DNA of 11,267 bases, from contig JAIRSQ010000178.1 in assembly GCA_031255395.1 (NCBI GenBank), forward strand, positions 1 through 11,267, written 5' to 3'. The position numbers and the translations under genes were made by a program. Below, piece by piece: positions 5,824-11,267 of this stretch; positions within the stretch are counted from its first letter, which is position 1; every line of letters starts with the position of its first letter. The notes under the pieces are model-generated. The model ran no database searches, was not told the origin of the DNA, and worked only from the letters and a program-made list of their open reading frames with translations. This DNA comes from Spirochaetaceae bacterium (GTDB lineage: Bacteria > Spirochaetota > Spirochaetia > Treponematales > Breznakiellaceae).

Positions 5824-5850
5824 ATTATCAGAGCAAAAAAATAATGTCAA
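5824..5850 (-). promoter_or_regulatory. Sigma70-type promoter of tRNA-Asp
   Basis: On the minus strand TTGACA (5850-5845) is followed after 15 nt by GATAAT (5829-5824). The -10 box ends 12 nt before the first tRNA base, so the 5' leader is only a few nucleotides. The spacer is short by two bases compared with the optimum. Confidence 0.7.
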
Positions 5851-5980
5851 TAGCCCGGCTCCAGCCTGTCGCGTCCTGTTTGCCTTGACACTTTTTCACA
5901 TAAAACCAACGATATAGAAAGATACTGCTGGAACGCGCGAGTTCTGCTCGGCCAAAAAGAGCGCAAGGAGGCGGCAAAAA

Positions 5981-6751
5981 ATGGAAACGCGGGAAAATCC
6001 GCTTATAGGCGTTATAGGGGGAGTCGGCCCCTATGCCGGACTCGATTTTTTCAGGAATATCCTTGACAACACCGTCTCGTTGCGGGATCAGGATCATGTC
6101 AGCGCGATTTTGGTATCGTGCCCAGCCATTGTGCCGGACAGGACAGGCTACCTTCTGGGACAGGAAACGGAGAATCCGGCTTTCGGAATGTTTGAGTGCG
6201 CGAAACGGCTTTACGGAGCTGGGGCAAGATACGTGAGTGTCGCCTGCAATACCGCCCATTCAAAGCGCATTTTTACTCCGTTCGCGGATATGGCGGGGGA
6301 GCGGCTTCCCGGCCTCGAGATAGTGAACATGCTTGAAACCTGCGTTCTTCACGTCAAACTGAATATGCCGGATGTCAGGCGAATCGGTTATTTGGCGTCC
6401 CAGGGCACTTACGCGAGCGGGGTGTACTATGAGTATTTTAGGGCCGATGACGGCTTTGCTCTGATGGAGCCGGACGAGCGCGGGCGGGAACGGGTACACG
6501 AAGCGATTTATTCAAAAGAATTCGGAATAAAGGCGCACTCCAGTCCGGTAAACGCCAAGGCCCGGAACATCCTGCTTTACGAGGCCTTTAAGCTGGAAGA
6601 CCGCGGAGCGGAAGCGGTCATCCTTGGATGCACCGAGATACCCCTTGCCGTAAATGCCGGCGATTTTCTGTCGCCCGTTATCGACCCGGGAAGGCTCGCC
6701 GCCCGCAGGCTGATCAGCCTAGCTGCCCCCGAAAAACTTCTTACGAGTTAA
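5981..6751 (+). CDS. Aspartate/glutamate racemase family protein
   Basis: A 256-residue cytoplasmic, cofactor-independent racemase of the Asp/Glu/hydantoin superfamily. It opens with LIGVIGGVGPYAGLDFFRNI, then has VPDRTGYLLGQETENP. The two catalytic cysteines are present: Cys89 in ACNTAH and Cys217 in LGCTEIPL. Keeping both argues for a true racemase. The substrate is most likely aspartate or another acidic amino acid. A specific role in making D-Glu for peptidoglycan (murI) is less likely, because the N-terminal block resembles aspartate racemases. The ATG at 5981 has AAGGAGG 9 nt upstream. A TTGACA at 5885-5890 may be the -35 of its promoter, but no well-spaced -10 follows. It stands alone between the tRNA and the convergent RqcH gene. 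Confidence 0.88.
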   Translation: METRENPLIGVIGGVGPYAGLDFFRNILDNTVSLRDQDHVSAILVSCPAIVPDRTGYLLGQETENPAFGMFECAKRLYGAGARYVSVACNTAHSKRIFTPFADMAGERLPGLEIVNMLETCVLHVKLNMPDVRRIGYLASQGTYASGVYYEYFRADDGFALMEPDERGRERVHEAIYSKEFGIKAHSSPVNAKARNILLYEAFKLEDRGAEAVILGCTEIPLAVNAGDFLSPVIDPGRLAARRLISLAAPEKLLTS

Positions 6752-6756
6752 AACGC

Positions 6757-6790
6757 GGCGCGGCAGCGCCAAAGGCGCCGTTTGCTTTAT
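6757..6790 (+). terminator. Probable terminator of the racemase gene with alternative stems
   Basis: GCGCC (6766-6770) can pair with GGCGC upstream (6757-6761, 4-nt loop) or downstream (6774-6778, 3-nt loop). The downstream stem is followed by TTTGCTTTATT. The tail is T-rich but not a pure T-run. It lies 5 bp after the racemase stop, between convergent genes. Confidence 0.5.
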
Positions 6791-6836
6791 TGCAGGCTCT
6801 TTGTTACGCCGCCCTCCCCCGTGAGCGAGAGAGCGT

Positions 6837-8276
6837 TCACTCGCGGCAGGCTTCAAGTTCCCTTAAACGCCATTCTTCGAGCTTAACGCTGAGCGTTTTT
6901 TCCTGCGCTGGTATTACAAGGCCTTTTGGGCCGTTTTTGGCGCGCCGGAGATGTTTTACCTGAGTATAAAAGATTTCGCCGCTCCCTGAATTTCGGCCTT
7001 TCGAGTAAAACAGCGCGAGATTCGCCGCGTCAAGAAGCGCAGGCAGCGGCACCGTCTTGCCTGAACGCCGTTTTACAAATATGTAAGCGCCCGCAAAGTC
7101 GCGCGCGTGGAGCCACAGGTCGTTGCCGTTGACGTGGCGGCGCAGCAGTTCGTCGTTTTCTTTGGCGGTCCGGCCGGCGATCATAAGCCAGTCGCCGCGC
7201 CGGAACAACAGTCCAGAACGCTTCCGTTCCCTGTCCGTCGCCGCGCCGGCGCGCGGCGACGCTTCCCGCTCAGCCTCGTCAATCCGCTTTTTCAGGCGGA
7301 ACGGGTTTTGCTCGCTTAAAAGCCGTTCCAAAATATCTTTTTGACGGACAATTTCGGCTTCCGTCCCGGCAATGGCGGCGCGCACGCCGTCAAGCCCGCT
7401 TTTTGCCTTTCTGTACCGGCCATAATACGCGGCGGCGTTTTCCGCTGCGCCCTTTTCGGGATCGACGCTTATCCGTATCGGGCCGCCGCCCGAATAGAAA
7501 TCATCCGCCTCTATCCAGGCCGCTCCGTCCACGCCTGAACGTTCAGGCTTGAACAGGCTAATATTCGCCATGATTATGTCGCCGTACTCTTTGAGCCGTT
7601 CCGCGTCAGAGCAGGCCGCCTCTTTTTCGCACAGACGGGACAGAGCCGCCTCCAGGCGCATTATGCCGCCTTCAAAACGGCGGACGGCCTCGGCGCGCAG
7701 CGCTTCAAGCGACAGAACGCCGCCCTGCTCCGCGTACCATCGGTCGATCTTTTCGTTAAAGCTCCCCTCGCCCTCAAGTTCTCGGACGCCGTACGGCGCG
7801 TTTGTCCGTCCGGCAGACCGCTCCGGGCGGTAGTATCCGCCGCCCTTTTCGCCGCGTTTTGGCAGACGGCGCATCGCGTCGATTATCCTGCCGTCCGGCT
7901 CGCAAAGCATAACGTTGGCGGCGTTGGACCACAGGCGGAAATACAGCAGGAAGCGGCGCTCGCCGCGCCGTATCGTACAGCGTACGATACGGTCGCAGCC
8001 AAGCTGTACCGCCTCTTCTATCCGTCCGTTCAATATGCGGGACTTTAGCAGTTCGCAGAAACGTAGCGGCTTGTCGTTTGGCGGAATGTCGCGAAAGGTT
8101 TCGTGCAAGCGGCATACGCCGCCCCGTATCACGACGAGCAGGGAGCGCGCCCTGCCTCGGCAATAAAGCCGAAACGCCAGCGTGTCGAAGCCGCTCTGGA
8201 TTATCTTCTGGATTTGGCTGCCTGCTAAATCCAGTTCCGACAGGATAAGGTCTATCTCTTTCCAGTTTAGCGACAT
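6837..8276 (-). CDS. rqcH: RqcH/NFACT-family ribosome quality control protein (fibronectin-binding A type)
   Basis: A 479-residue cytoplasmic protein of the NFACT (Rqc2/NEMF/RqcH) family. In bacteria RqcH binds stalled 50S-peptidyl-tRNA complexes and adds C-terminal alanine tails that mark the nascent chain for degradation. The NFACT-N domain shows FCELLKSRILNGRIEEAVQLGCDRIV with the key Asp95-Arg96 pair. Around residues 200-240 and 290-345 there is helical, charged, probably coiled-coil sequence. The NFACT-R domain (about 355-479) carries GRTAKENDELL, NDLWLHARDFAGAYIFVKR and YSKGRNSGSGEIFYTQVKHLRR. The protein is about 90 residues shorter than B. subtilis RqcH; the loss seems to be in the middle (HhH/coiled coil). 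ATG 8276 lies 12 bp after the aroDE stop, with AAGG overlapping that stop. It is the last gene of the minus-strand operon. Confidence 0.88.
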   Translation of the reverse strand: MSLNWKEIDLILSELDLAGSQIQKIIQSGFDTLAFRLYCRGRARSLLVVIRGGVCRLHETFRDIPPNDKPLRFCELLKSRILNGRIEEAVQLGCDRIVRCTIRRGERRFLLYFRLWSNAANVMLCEPDGRIIDAMRRLPKRGEKGGGYYRPERSAGRTNAPYGVRELEGEGSFNEKIDRWYAEQGGVLSLEALRAEAVRRFEGGIMRLEAALSRLCEKEAACSDAERLKEYGDIIMANISLFKPERSGVDGAAWIEADDFYSGGGPIRISVDPEKGAAENAAAYYGRYRKAKSGLDGVRAAIAGTEAEIVRQKDILERLLSEQNPFRLKKRIDEAEREASPRAGAATDRERKRSGLLFRRGDWLMIAGRTAKENDELLRRHVNGNDLWLHARDFAGAYIFVKRRSGKTVPLPALLDAANLALFYSKGRNSGSGEIFYTQVKHLRRAKNGPKGLVIPAQEKTLSVKLEEWRLRELEACRE

Positions 8277-8288
8277 GGCCGGAGTGCC

Positions 8289-9776
8289 TTAATCTTCGGG
8301 GTAGTCTTTGCCGAAGAAAATCCGGTACTGCGTTATAGCCTGGCGGCGAAGCATATCCGCTCCGTTCTGTACGCGACAGCCCGCTTCGGCGGCGCGTTTT
8401 AACAGCGCGGTGCGCTCCGGTTTGTAGATTATGTCCATAACTGTCTCTTTGCCGGTGAACCTGTAGCCGCGCAACGGATCGTCCGCCGTGTCCGGCTCCA
8501 TACCAACCGATGTCGTCTGTACGATTATATCCGAAAATTTTTTCATCTTGCGAAATCCGTCCGCGTCAAGGCAGCCGTGTTCGAAACGGTACGGGCTTGC
8601 GAGTTGTTGCGCCCGCGCCCTGTTCCTGTTCAGAATCAGTGCCCTGCCTTTCCGTTTATATACCTCGAAAGCCACCGCCCGCGCCGCGCCCCCAGCGCCG
8701 ACAATCGTAAACCGCCCGCCCTTAAAATCCTTTTTCCCGATAAAGTCCAGCAGCGAGGAGGAGAAGCCCCCGGCATCGGTGTTATAGCCGCTCCAGCCGT
8801 CCTCGATCCGGACTATCGTGTTGCAGGCGCCGGCTGCCTCAGCCTCGTACGACTTTGCCGCGAGATAGGGCAGCACAGACTCTTTGTGCGGAACGGTAAC
8901 TGACGCGCCGCGCAACCCTATCTCGTCCGCAAGCCTAAAAAACGGCGCGACGGATCGCGACGGAAACGGAATGTACATAGCGTCCTTGTTCTCGCGTTCG
9001 AAGACCTTGTTAAAAAAGATCGGACTGGAGGTGGCTTTCAGCGGATAGCCCAGGATCCCATATATTTCCGCGTCCTGCGTGACGGAACGGAACCGGTAAA
9101 GTCCGTCAAGTTCTATCGGGTCGATCTGCCCGGGAGCGGCAGGCGGGAAGTCAGCCTCTCCCTTTACCGAGGTATAGCAAAGGTGGGAGCCGAGTTTTTT
9201 AGCCAAGACGCGCGTGCAAAGGGCGTCATCCCCCATGCCGATTATGATTTTTTCTTTATTTTCAAGAATGCGCGCGATTTGAAACAGCCGGGCGACATCA
9301 TCAAGACTGTCTGCCCTGACAGCCGCCTTGACGATTTCGTCCCCGACGCGATACATCGACTTCATGCGGCCCAGCAAATCGCTGTCCGGCCCGGCCATGC
9401 TATGAAACGAGCGGATTATTCTGGTGCCGAAGGCGCGGGCGGCTTCCTCAAGCGCGGGCAGTTCCATGTCTTCTTCCAAATCAATATAAGCGAAATTATG
9501 GCGAGCGTCCGTTTCGGCAAAGGCCAGCGCCATAGAAAAAAGGACTATGCGGGCATTTTCGCCGAAATCAAATTGTCCGCCGTCCTGTTTGCGGCGTATG
9601 GACAAAACGACGGGAAGTCCGGCAAGCTCTGGAAAACGCCGTATCGAAAAACGCTCCTCGTTAGAAAGACAGTCCGCGCGCAGTTCCGCTACATCTATAT
9701 AGGGTCTGTACTTATTGAGTATTTCCAAATCGCGTTCAAGCGTTTTTCCGGTCAAACAAAGGCATATTTTTGCCAT
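8289..9776 (-). CDS. aroDE: Bifunctional 3-dehydroquinate dehydratase (type I) / shikimate dehydrogenase
   Basis: A 495-residue fusion catalysing steps 3 and 4 of the shikimate pathway. The N-terminal half (1-228) is a type I dehydroquinase: Glu31 in AELRAD, Arg61 in the substrate loop, His125 in RSFHS, the Schiff-base Lys150 in GDEIVKAAV, and Gln217 in APGQ. The position normally SAPGQ is AAPGQ (Ala214). The C-terminal half (236-495) is AroE: ATSSP (249-252) where most enzymes have HSxSP, VTVPHKE with catalytic Lys298, GACNT Asn319, GYNTDAGGF with Asp334, the NADP loop GAGGAA (360-365), and Gln479 in MLRRQ. All main catalytic residues of both activities are kept. The ATG at 9776 directly abuts the upstream stop (TAAATG) with AGGA about 10 nt before, implying translational coupling. 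Similar fusions are known in plants and some bacteria, including chlamydiae. Confidence 0.95.
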   Translation of the reverse strand: MAKICLCLTGKTLERDLEILNKYRPYIDVAELRADCLSNEERFSIRRFPELAGLPVVLSIRRKQDGGQFDFGENARIVLFSMALAFAETDARHNFAYIDLEEDMELPALEEAARAFGTRIIRSFHSMAGPDSDLLGRMKSMYRVGDEIVKAAVRADSLDDVARLFQIARILENKEKIIIGMGDDALCTRVLAKKLGSHLCYTSVKGEADFPPAAPGQIDPIELDGLYRFRSVTQDAEIYGILGYPLKATSSPIFFNKVFERENKDAMYIPFPSRSVAPFFRLADEIGLRGASVTVPHKESVLPYLAAKSYEAEAAGACNTIVRIEDGWSGYNTDAGGFSSSLLDFIGKKDFKGGRFTIVGAGGAARAVAFEVYKRKGRALILNRNRARAQQLASPYRFEHGCLDADGFRKMKKFSDIIVQTTSVGMEPDTADDPLRGYRFTGKETVMDIIYKPERTALLKRAAEAGCRVQNGADMLRRQAITQYRIFFGKDYPED

Positions 9777-10319
9777 TTAATAATCCATCCTGTATAAATA
9801 GATAGCGGACACCTTGCCGTTTTCGATATTAAAACGCCATTCCAACGGCCAGCTAGTATTCGGCAGCCTGCCCAAAATGTATTTTTCGTTGTCCCGCGCG
9901 GCGCCGCCCAGTGCCAGCAGCACCGCGGCGCGCGGGTCGCCCTTGCTTATGCCCGCCCCCGCGTCAAGACAGAGCTGCCAGACCCTGTTCCTGTAGATGT
10001 AGAAATCCACGCCGTCATATTCGAACACAACGTCGTCTTGCCAAACCTCGATGCCGCGCGATGGGTAAACCGCTTTTGGCGGCCCGAAGTTCTCAAAAAG
10101 CTCCGCCACGCTCATGCCGATAAAGTTTACGGCGTCCGTCTCGGTGCGCGGCTCCGCGAACTCCGGTTTTGGCGGCGCGGACAGGGATGCGTCCTGTCCC
10201 CATAAGCGAAGGCCGCTTGCCGCCGCAAAAACGCAAAACGCGGCTAACGCGCGATAAAAACCGGAAAAACGGCGGATTTTTCGCCGCCCGTGCCGCTCTC
10301 CGTTCAACCCGGCGGCCAT
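9777..10319 (-). CDS. Secreted protein with two BamE/SmpA-like half domains, function unknown
   Basis: A 180-residue protein I cannot name. Residues 1-41 form a long N-region (many Arg/Lys), a hydrophobic core around residues 23-37 and a likely signal peptidase I site at LWG-QDA. The mature part seems built from two related halves. The first is FIGMSVAELFENFGPP through VWQDDVVFEY, YIYRNRVWQL (about 67-120). The second is GISKGDPRAAVLLALGG through WPLEWRFNIENGKVSAIYLYRMDY (about 124-180). Each has a helix ending in a Gly turn, then beta strands, as in the BamE/SmpA fold. This reading is by eye. It overlaps the HIT gene by 16 bp at its start, and its stop abuts aroDE. The ATG at 10319 has a weak Shine-Dalgarno; a TTG at 10307 overlapping the HIT stop is an alternative. 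Confidence 0.65.
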   Translation of the reverse strand: MAAGLNGERHGRRKIRRFSGFYRALAAFCVFAAASGLRLWGQDASLSAPPKPEFAEPRTETDAVNFIGMSVAELFENFGPPKAVYPSRGIEVWQDDVVFEYDGVDFYIYRNRVWQLCLDAGAGISKGDPRAAVLLALGGAARDNEKYILGRLPNTSWPLEWRFNIENGKVSAIYLYRMDY

Positions 10320-10648
10320 TTAAGCTCGCGTCCGCCAAGAACGTGGATGTGCAGGTGGCCGACAGTCTGGCCCGCGCCGCTCTTGCAGTTTATCACAAAC
10401 CGCGCCCCCGACTCGCCGCATCCAAGATCCTTCGCTGTTTCCTGCGCCTTGACAAGCAGCTTGCCAAGCAACGCTTCGTCCTCCGCGCCGCACTCCATCA
10501 GGTTTTCAATGTGCCGCTTGGGTATCACAAGAAAATGTGTGGGCGCCTTAGGGTCTATGTCGTGAAACGCGAATATCTCATCGTCCTCGAAAATTTTTTT
10601 CGACGGTATTTTGCCCGCCGCTATCCCGCAAAAAACGCAATCGTTCAT
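10304..10648 (-). CDS. HIT-family (HinT-like) nucleotide-binding hydrolase
   Basis: A 114-residue histidine triad protein, probably a purine nucleoside phosphoramidate hydrolase of the HinT branch. The active site HLHIH (His98, His100, His102; His100 is the expected nucleophile) sits in GAGQTVGHLHIHVLGGR. The N-terminal DCVFCGIAAGKIPSKKIFEDD, with Cys4 and Cys7, is the Zn-binding variant start common in bacterial HinT proteins. IPKRHIENL follows. A longer frame to 10705 adds 19 residues foreign to the family, so I chose the ATG at 10648, where homologues begin. No strong Shine-Dalgarno is seen. It is the first gene of the operon that continues through the BamE-like gene, aroDE and rqcH. It is divergent from the formate dehydrogenase gene. 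Confidence 0.93.
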   Translation of the reverse strand: MNDCVFCGIAAGKIPSKKIFEDDEIFAFHDIDPKAPTHFLVIPKRHIENLMECGAEDEALLGKLLVKAQETAKDLGCGESGARFVINCKSGAGQTVGHLHIHVLGGRELKWPPG

Positions 10649-10748
10649 AAGGCCATCATATCGCGTTCCGCCTGTCTTCCGTAACCGGTCCGCGCGCTGT
10701 CGCAAATTCGGCGTAAGTTCATAGTACCGAATAGTTTAATTAAATCAG

Positions 10749-10777
10749 TTGCGGAGTGTAAATTACGGCATTATCAT
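10749..10777 (+). promoter_or_regulatory. Candidate sigma70 promoter of the formate dehydrogenase gene
   Basis: TTGCGG (10749-10754) and TATCAT (10772-10777) are separated by 17 nt. The -10 matches five of six consensus bases and the -35 three. Start would be near 10784, giving a leader of about 98 nt with two hairpins. I looked for a sigma54 GG-N10-GC promoter, as used by E. coli fdhF, and found none. Confidence 0.45.
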
Positions 10778-10797
10778 TGTATCTGTATATTTCGGGG

Positions 10798-10823
10798 CGC
10801 TCCGGAATTATGTTTTTGGAGCG
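10798..10823 (+). promoter_or_regulatory. First leader hairpin upstream of the formate dehydrogenase gene
   Basis: CGCTCC (10798-10803) pairs with GGAGCG (10818-10823) around a 14-nt loop. It lies in the predicted 5' leader or could be an operator dyad. Confidence 0.45.
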
Positions 10824-10829
10824 TGCCGT

Positions 10830-10864
10830 ATGTTTTGAAAAATTTGCTTGAATTTACAAAACAT
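10830..10864 (+). promoter_or_regulatory. Second leader hairpin/operator-like dyad before the formate dehydrogenase RBS
   Basis: ATGTTTTG (10830-10837) pairs exactly with CAAAACAT (10857-10864). Inside it, AAATT (10840-10844) can pair with AATTT (10851-10855) around loop TGCTTG. The 35-bp dyad ends 6 nt before the AGGAGA Shine-Dalgarno, so it is well placed for a repressor or for control of translation start. Confidence 0.5.
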
Positions 10865-10881
10865 TAATTAAGGAGAAGCTG

Positions 10882-11267
10882 ATGTCAACAAAAGAAGTAA
10901 AAACTACCTGCTGTTACTGCGGCGCGGGTTGCCAGTTGCTGTTCACCGTCGATACGGACGCGAACAAGGTGCTGGACGTTCACCCGGTACCGGGCAGGAC
11001 GAATGACGGTAATGCCTGTTTGAAGGGGTGGTACGGCTGGGACTACCTCAACGACCCGCAGATTCTTACCAAACGGCTGCGCGAACCGATGATTCGCAAG
11101 GGGGGCAAGAAGTCGCCGCTCGAGGTTGTCAGTTGGGACGAGGCGATCAAATTTGTCGCGGATAACTTTAAGAAAGTCAAGGAAAAGTGGGGGCCGGAAT
11201 CGTTCCTTGCCGCCGCATCTGCCCGCGGGCCTGGCAACGAGGCGGGTTACATCACGCAGAAGTTTGC
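10882..11267 (+). CDS. fdhF: Formate dehydrogenase H-type catalytic subunit (partial, N-terminal part)
   Basis: The first 128 codons of a molybdopterin oxidoreductase closely resembling E. coli FdhF, which oxidises formate to CO2 or works in reverse. The [4Fe-4S] ligands are Cys10, Cys13, Cys17 and Cys46 (TCCYCGAGC, then GNACLKG). Lys48 follows as the electron-relay lysine. YGWDYLNDPQILTKRLREPMIRKGGK and VSWDEAIKFVADNFK match the family closely, and the end (SARGPGNEAGYITQKF) aligns with SSRGTGNETNYVMQKF of FdhF. There is no signal peptide, so it is cytoplasmic. AGGAGA lies 6 nt before the ATG. The residue deciding between selenocysteine and cysteine (about position 140-145) is just beyond the window. 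In acetogenic gut treponemes such enzymes serve H2-dependent CO2 reduction. Confidence 0.92.
   Translation, partial: MSTKEVKTTCCYCGAGCQLLFTVDTDANKVLDVHPVPGRTNDGNACLKGWYGWDYLNDPQILTKRLREPMIRKGGKKSPLEVVSWDEAIKFVADNFKKVKEKWGPESFLAAASARGPGNEAGYITQKF

Noticed and set aside
5885..5918. TTGACA with TATAGA as a promoter of the racemase gene
   Set aside because: The spacing is 22 nt, too long for a normal sigma70 promoter. The -35-like box alone is not enough.
5828..6259. A 143-codon minus-strand frame over the tRNA promoter and the racemase start
   Set aside because: It is antisense to a clear racemase and begins inside it; there is no RBS or motif.
6821..6840. Hairpin GTGAGCG/CGTTCAC at the end of the RqcH gene
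   Set aside because: It needs a G-T wobble that becomes an A-C mismatch in the minus-strand transcript, and no T-tract follows.
10649..10705. N-terminal extension of the HIT protein to 10705
   Set aside because: The extra 19 residues do not fit the family, which begins with the DCxFC motif directly after the Met at 10648.
1..11267. CRISPR array, prophage, toxin-antitoxin pair or defence island
   Set aside because: No spaced direct repeats, phage genes, small toxin-antitoxin pairs or nuclease/ATPase clusters were seen on either strand.

Overview
The window looks like chromosomal DNA from an anaerobic, probably spirochaete (Treponema-like) bacterium. This is an inference. It rests on a secreted LpoB/CsgG-type protein of the kind that is multiplied in treponemes, a fused AroD-AroE shikimate enzyme, and the start of a formate dehydrogenase H-type gene like those of acetogenic gut treponemes. 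No 16S rRNA or other strict phylogenetic marker is present. Almost everything is housekeeping or metabolic and I see no convincing new multi-gene system. The interest lies in repeats, leaders, gene-boundary details and a few poorly characterised proteins.

Layout from left to right. Positions 1-575 (minus) hold the N-terminal part of a TRAP transporter substrate-binding protein, with an almost perfect sigma70 promoter. Its upstream region (576-890) carries a six-copy heptamer repeat and a roughly 88-bp inverted-repeat (MITE/REP-like) element. Next come a secreted LpoB-like protein (891-1688, minus) and, divergently, an RluA-family pseudouridine synthase (1825-2568, plus). A GC-rich double palindrome separates the latter from a membrane-anchored or secreted conserved protein (2655-3656, plus). 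That gene converges on and overlaps nth (3643-4332, minus).

A minus-strand group follows: tRNA-Asp (5737-5811, with its own promoter), a second RluA-family pseudouridine synthase (4880-5617, TTG start), ispF (4334-4816) and nth (endonuclease III). The last two are one base apart. An aspartate/glutamate racemase-family gene (5981-6751) runs on the plus strand. It converges on a compact minus-strand operon, read from right to left: hinT-like HIT protein (10304-10648), a secreted protein with two apparent BamE-like halves (9777-10319), bifunctional aroDE (8289-9776) and a short RqcH/NFACT protein (6837-8276). These four genes overlap, abut or lie within 12 bp of one another. At the right edge, divergent to this operon, the first 128 codons of a formate dehydrogenase H-type gene (10882 onward) follow a leader with two consecutive hairpins.

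Functionally the window combines uptake (TRAP), isoprenoid precursor synthesis by the MEP route (IspF), aromatic amino acid synthesis (AroDE), RNA modification (two pseudouridine synthases), base-excision repair (Nth), ribosome-associated quality control (RqcH) and formate metabolism (Fdh). The operons mix unrelated housekeeping functions, so co-transcription says little about shared function.
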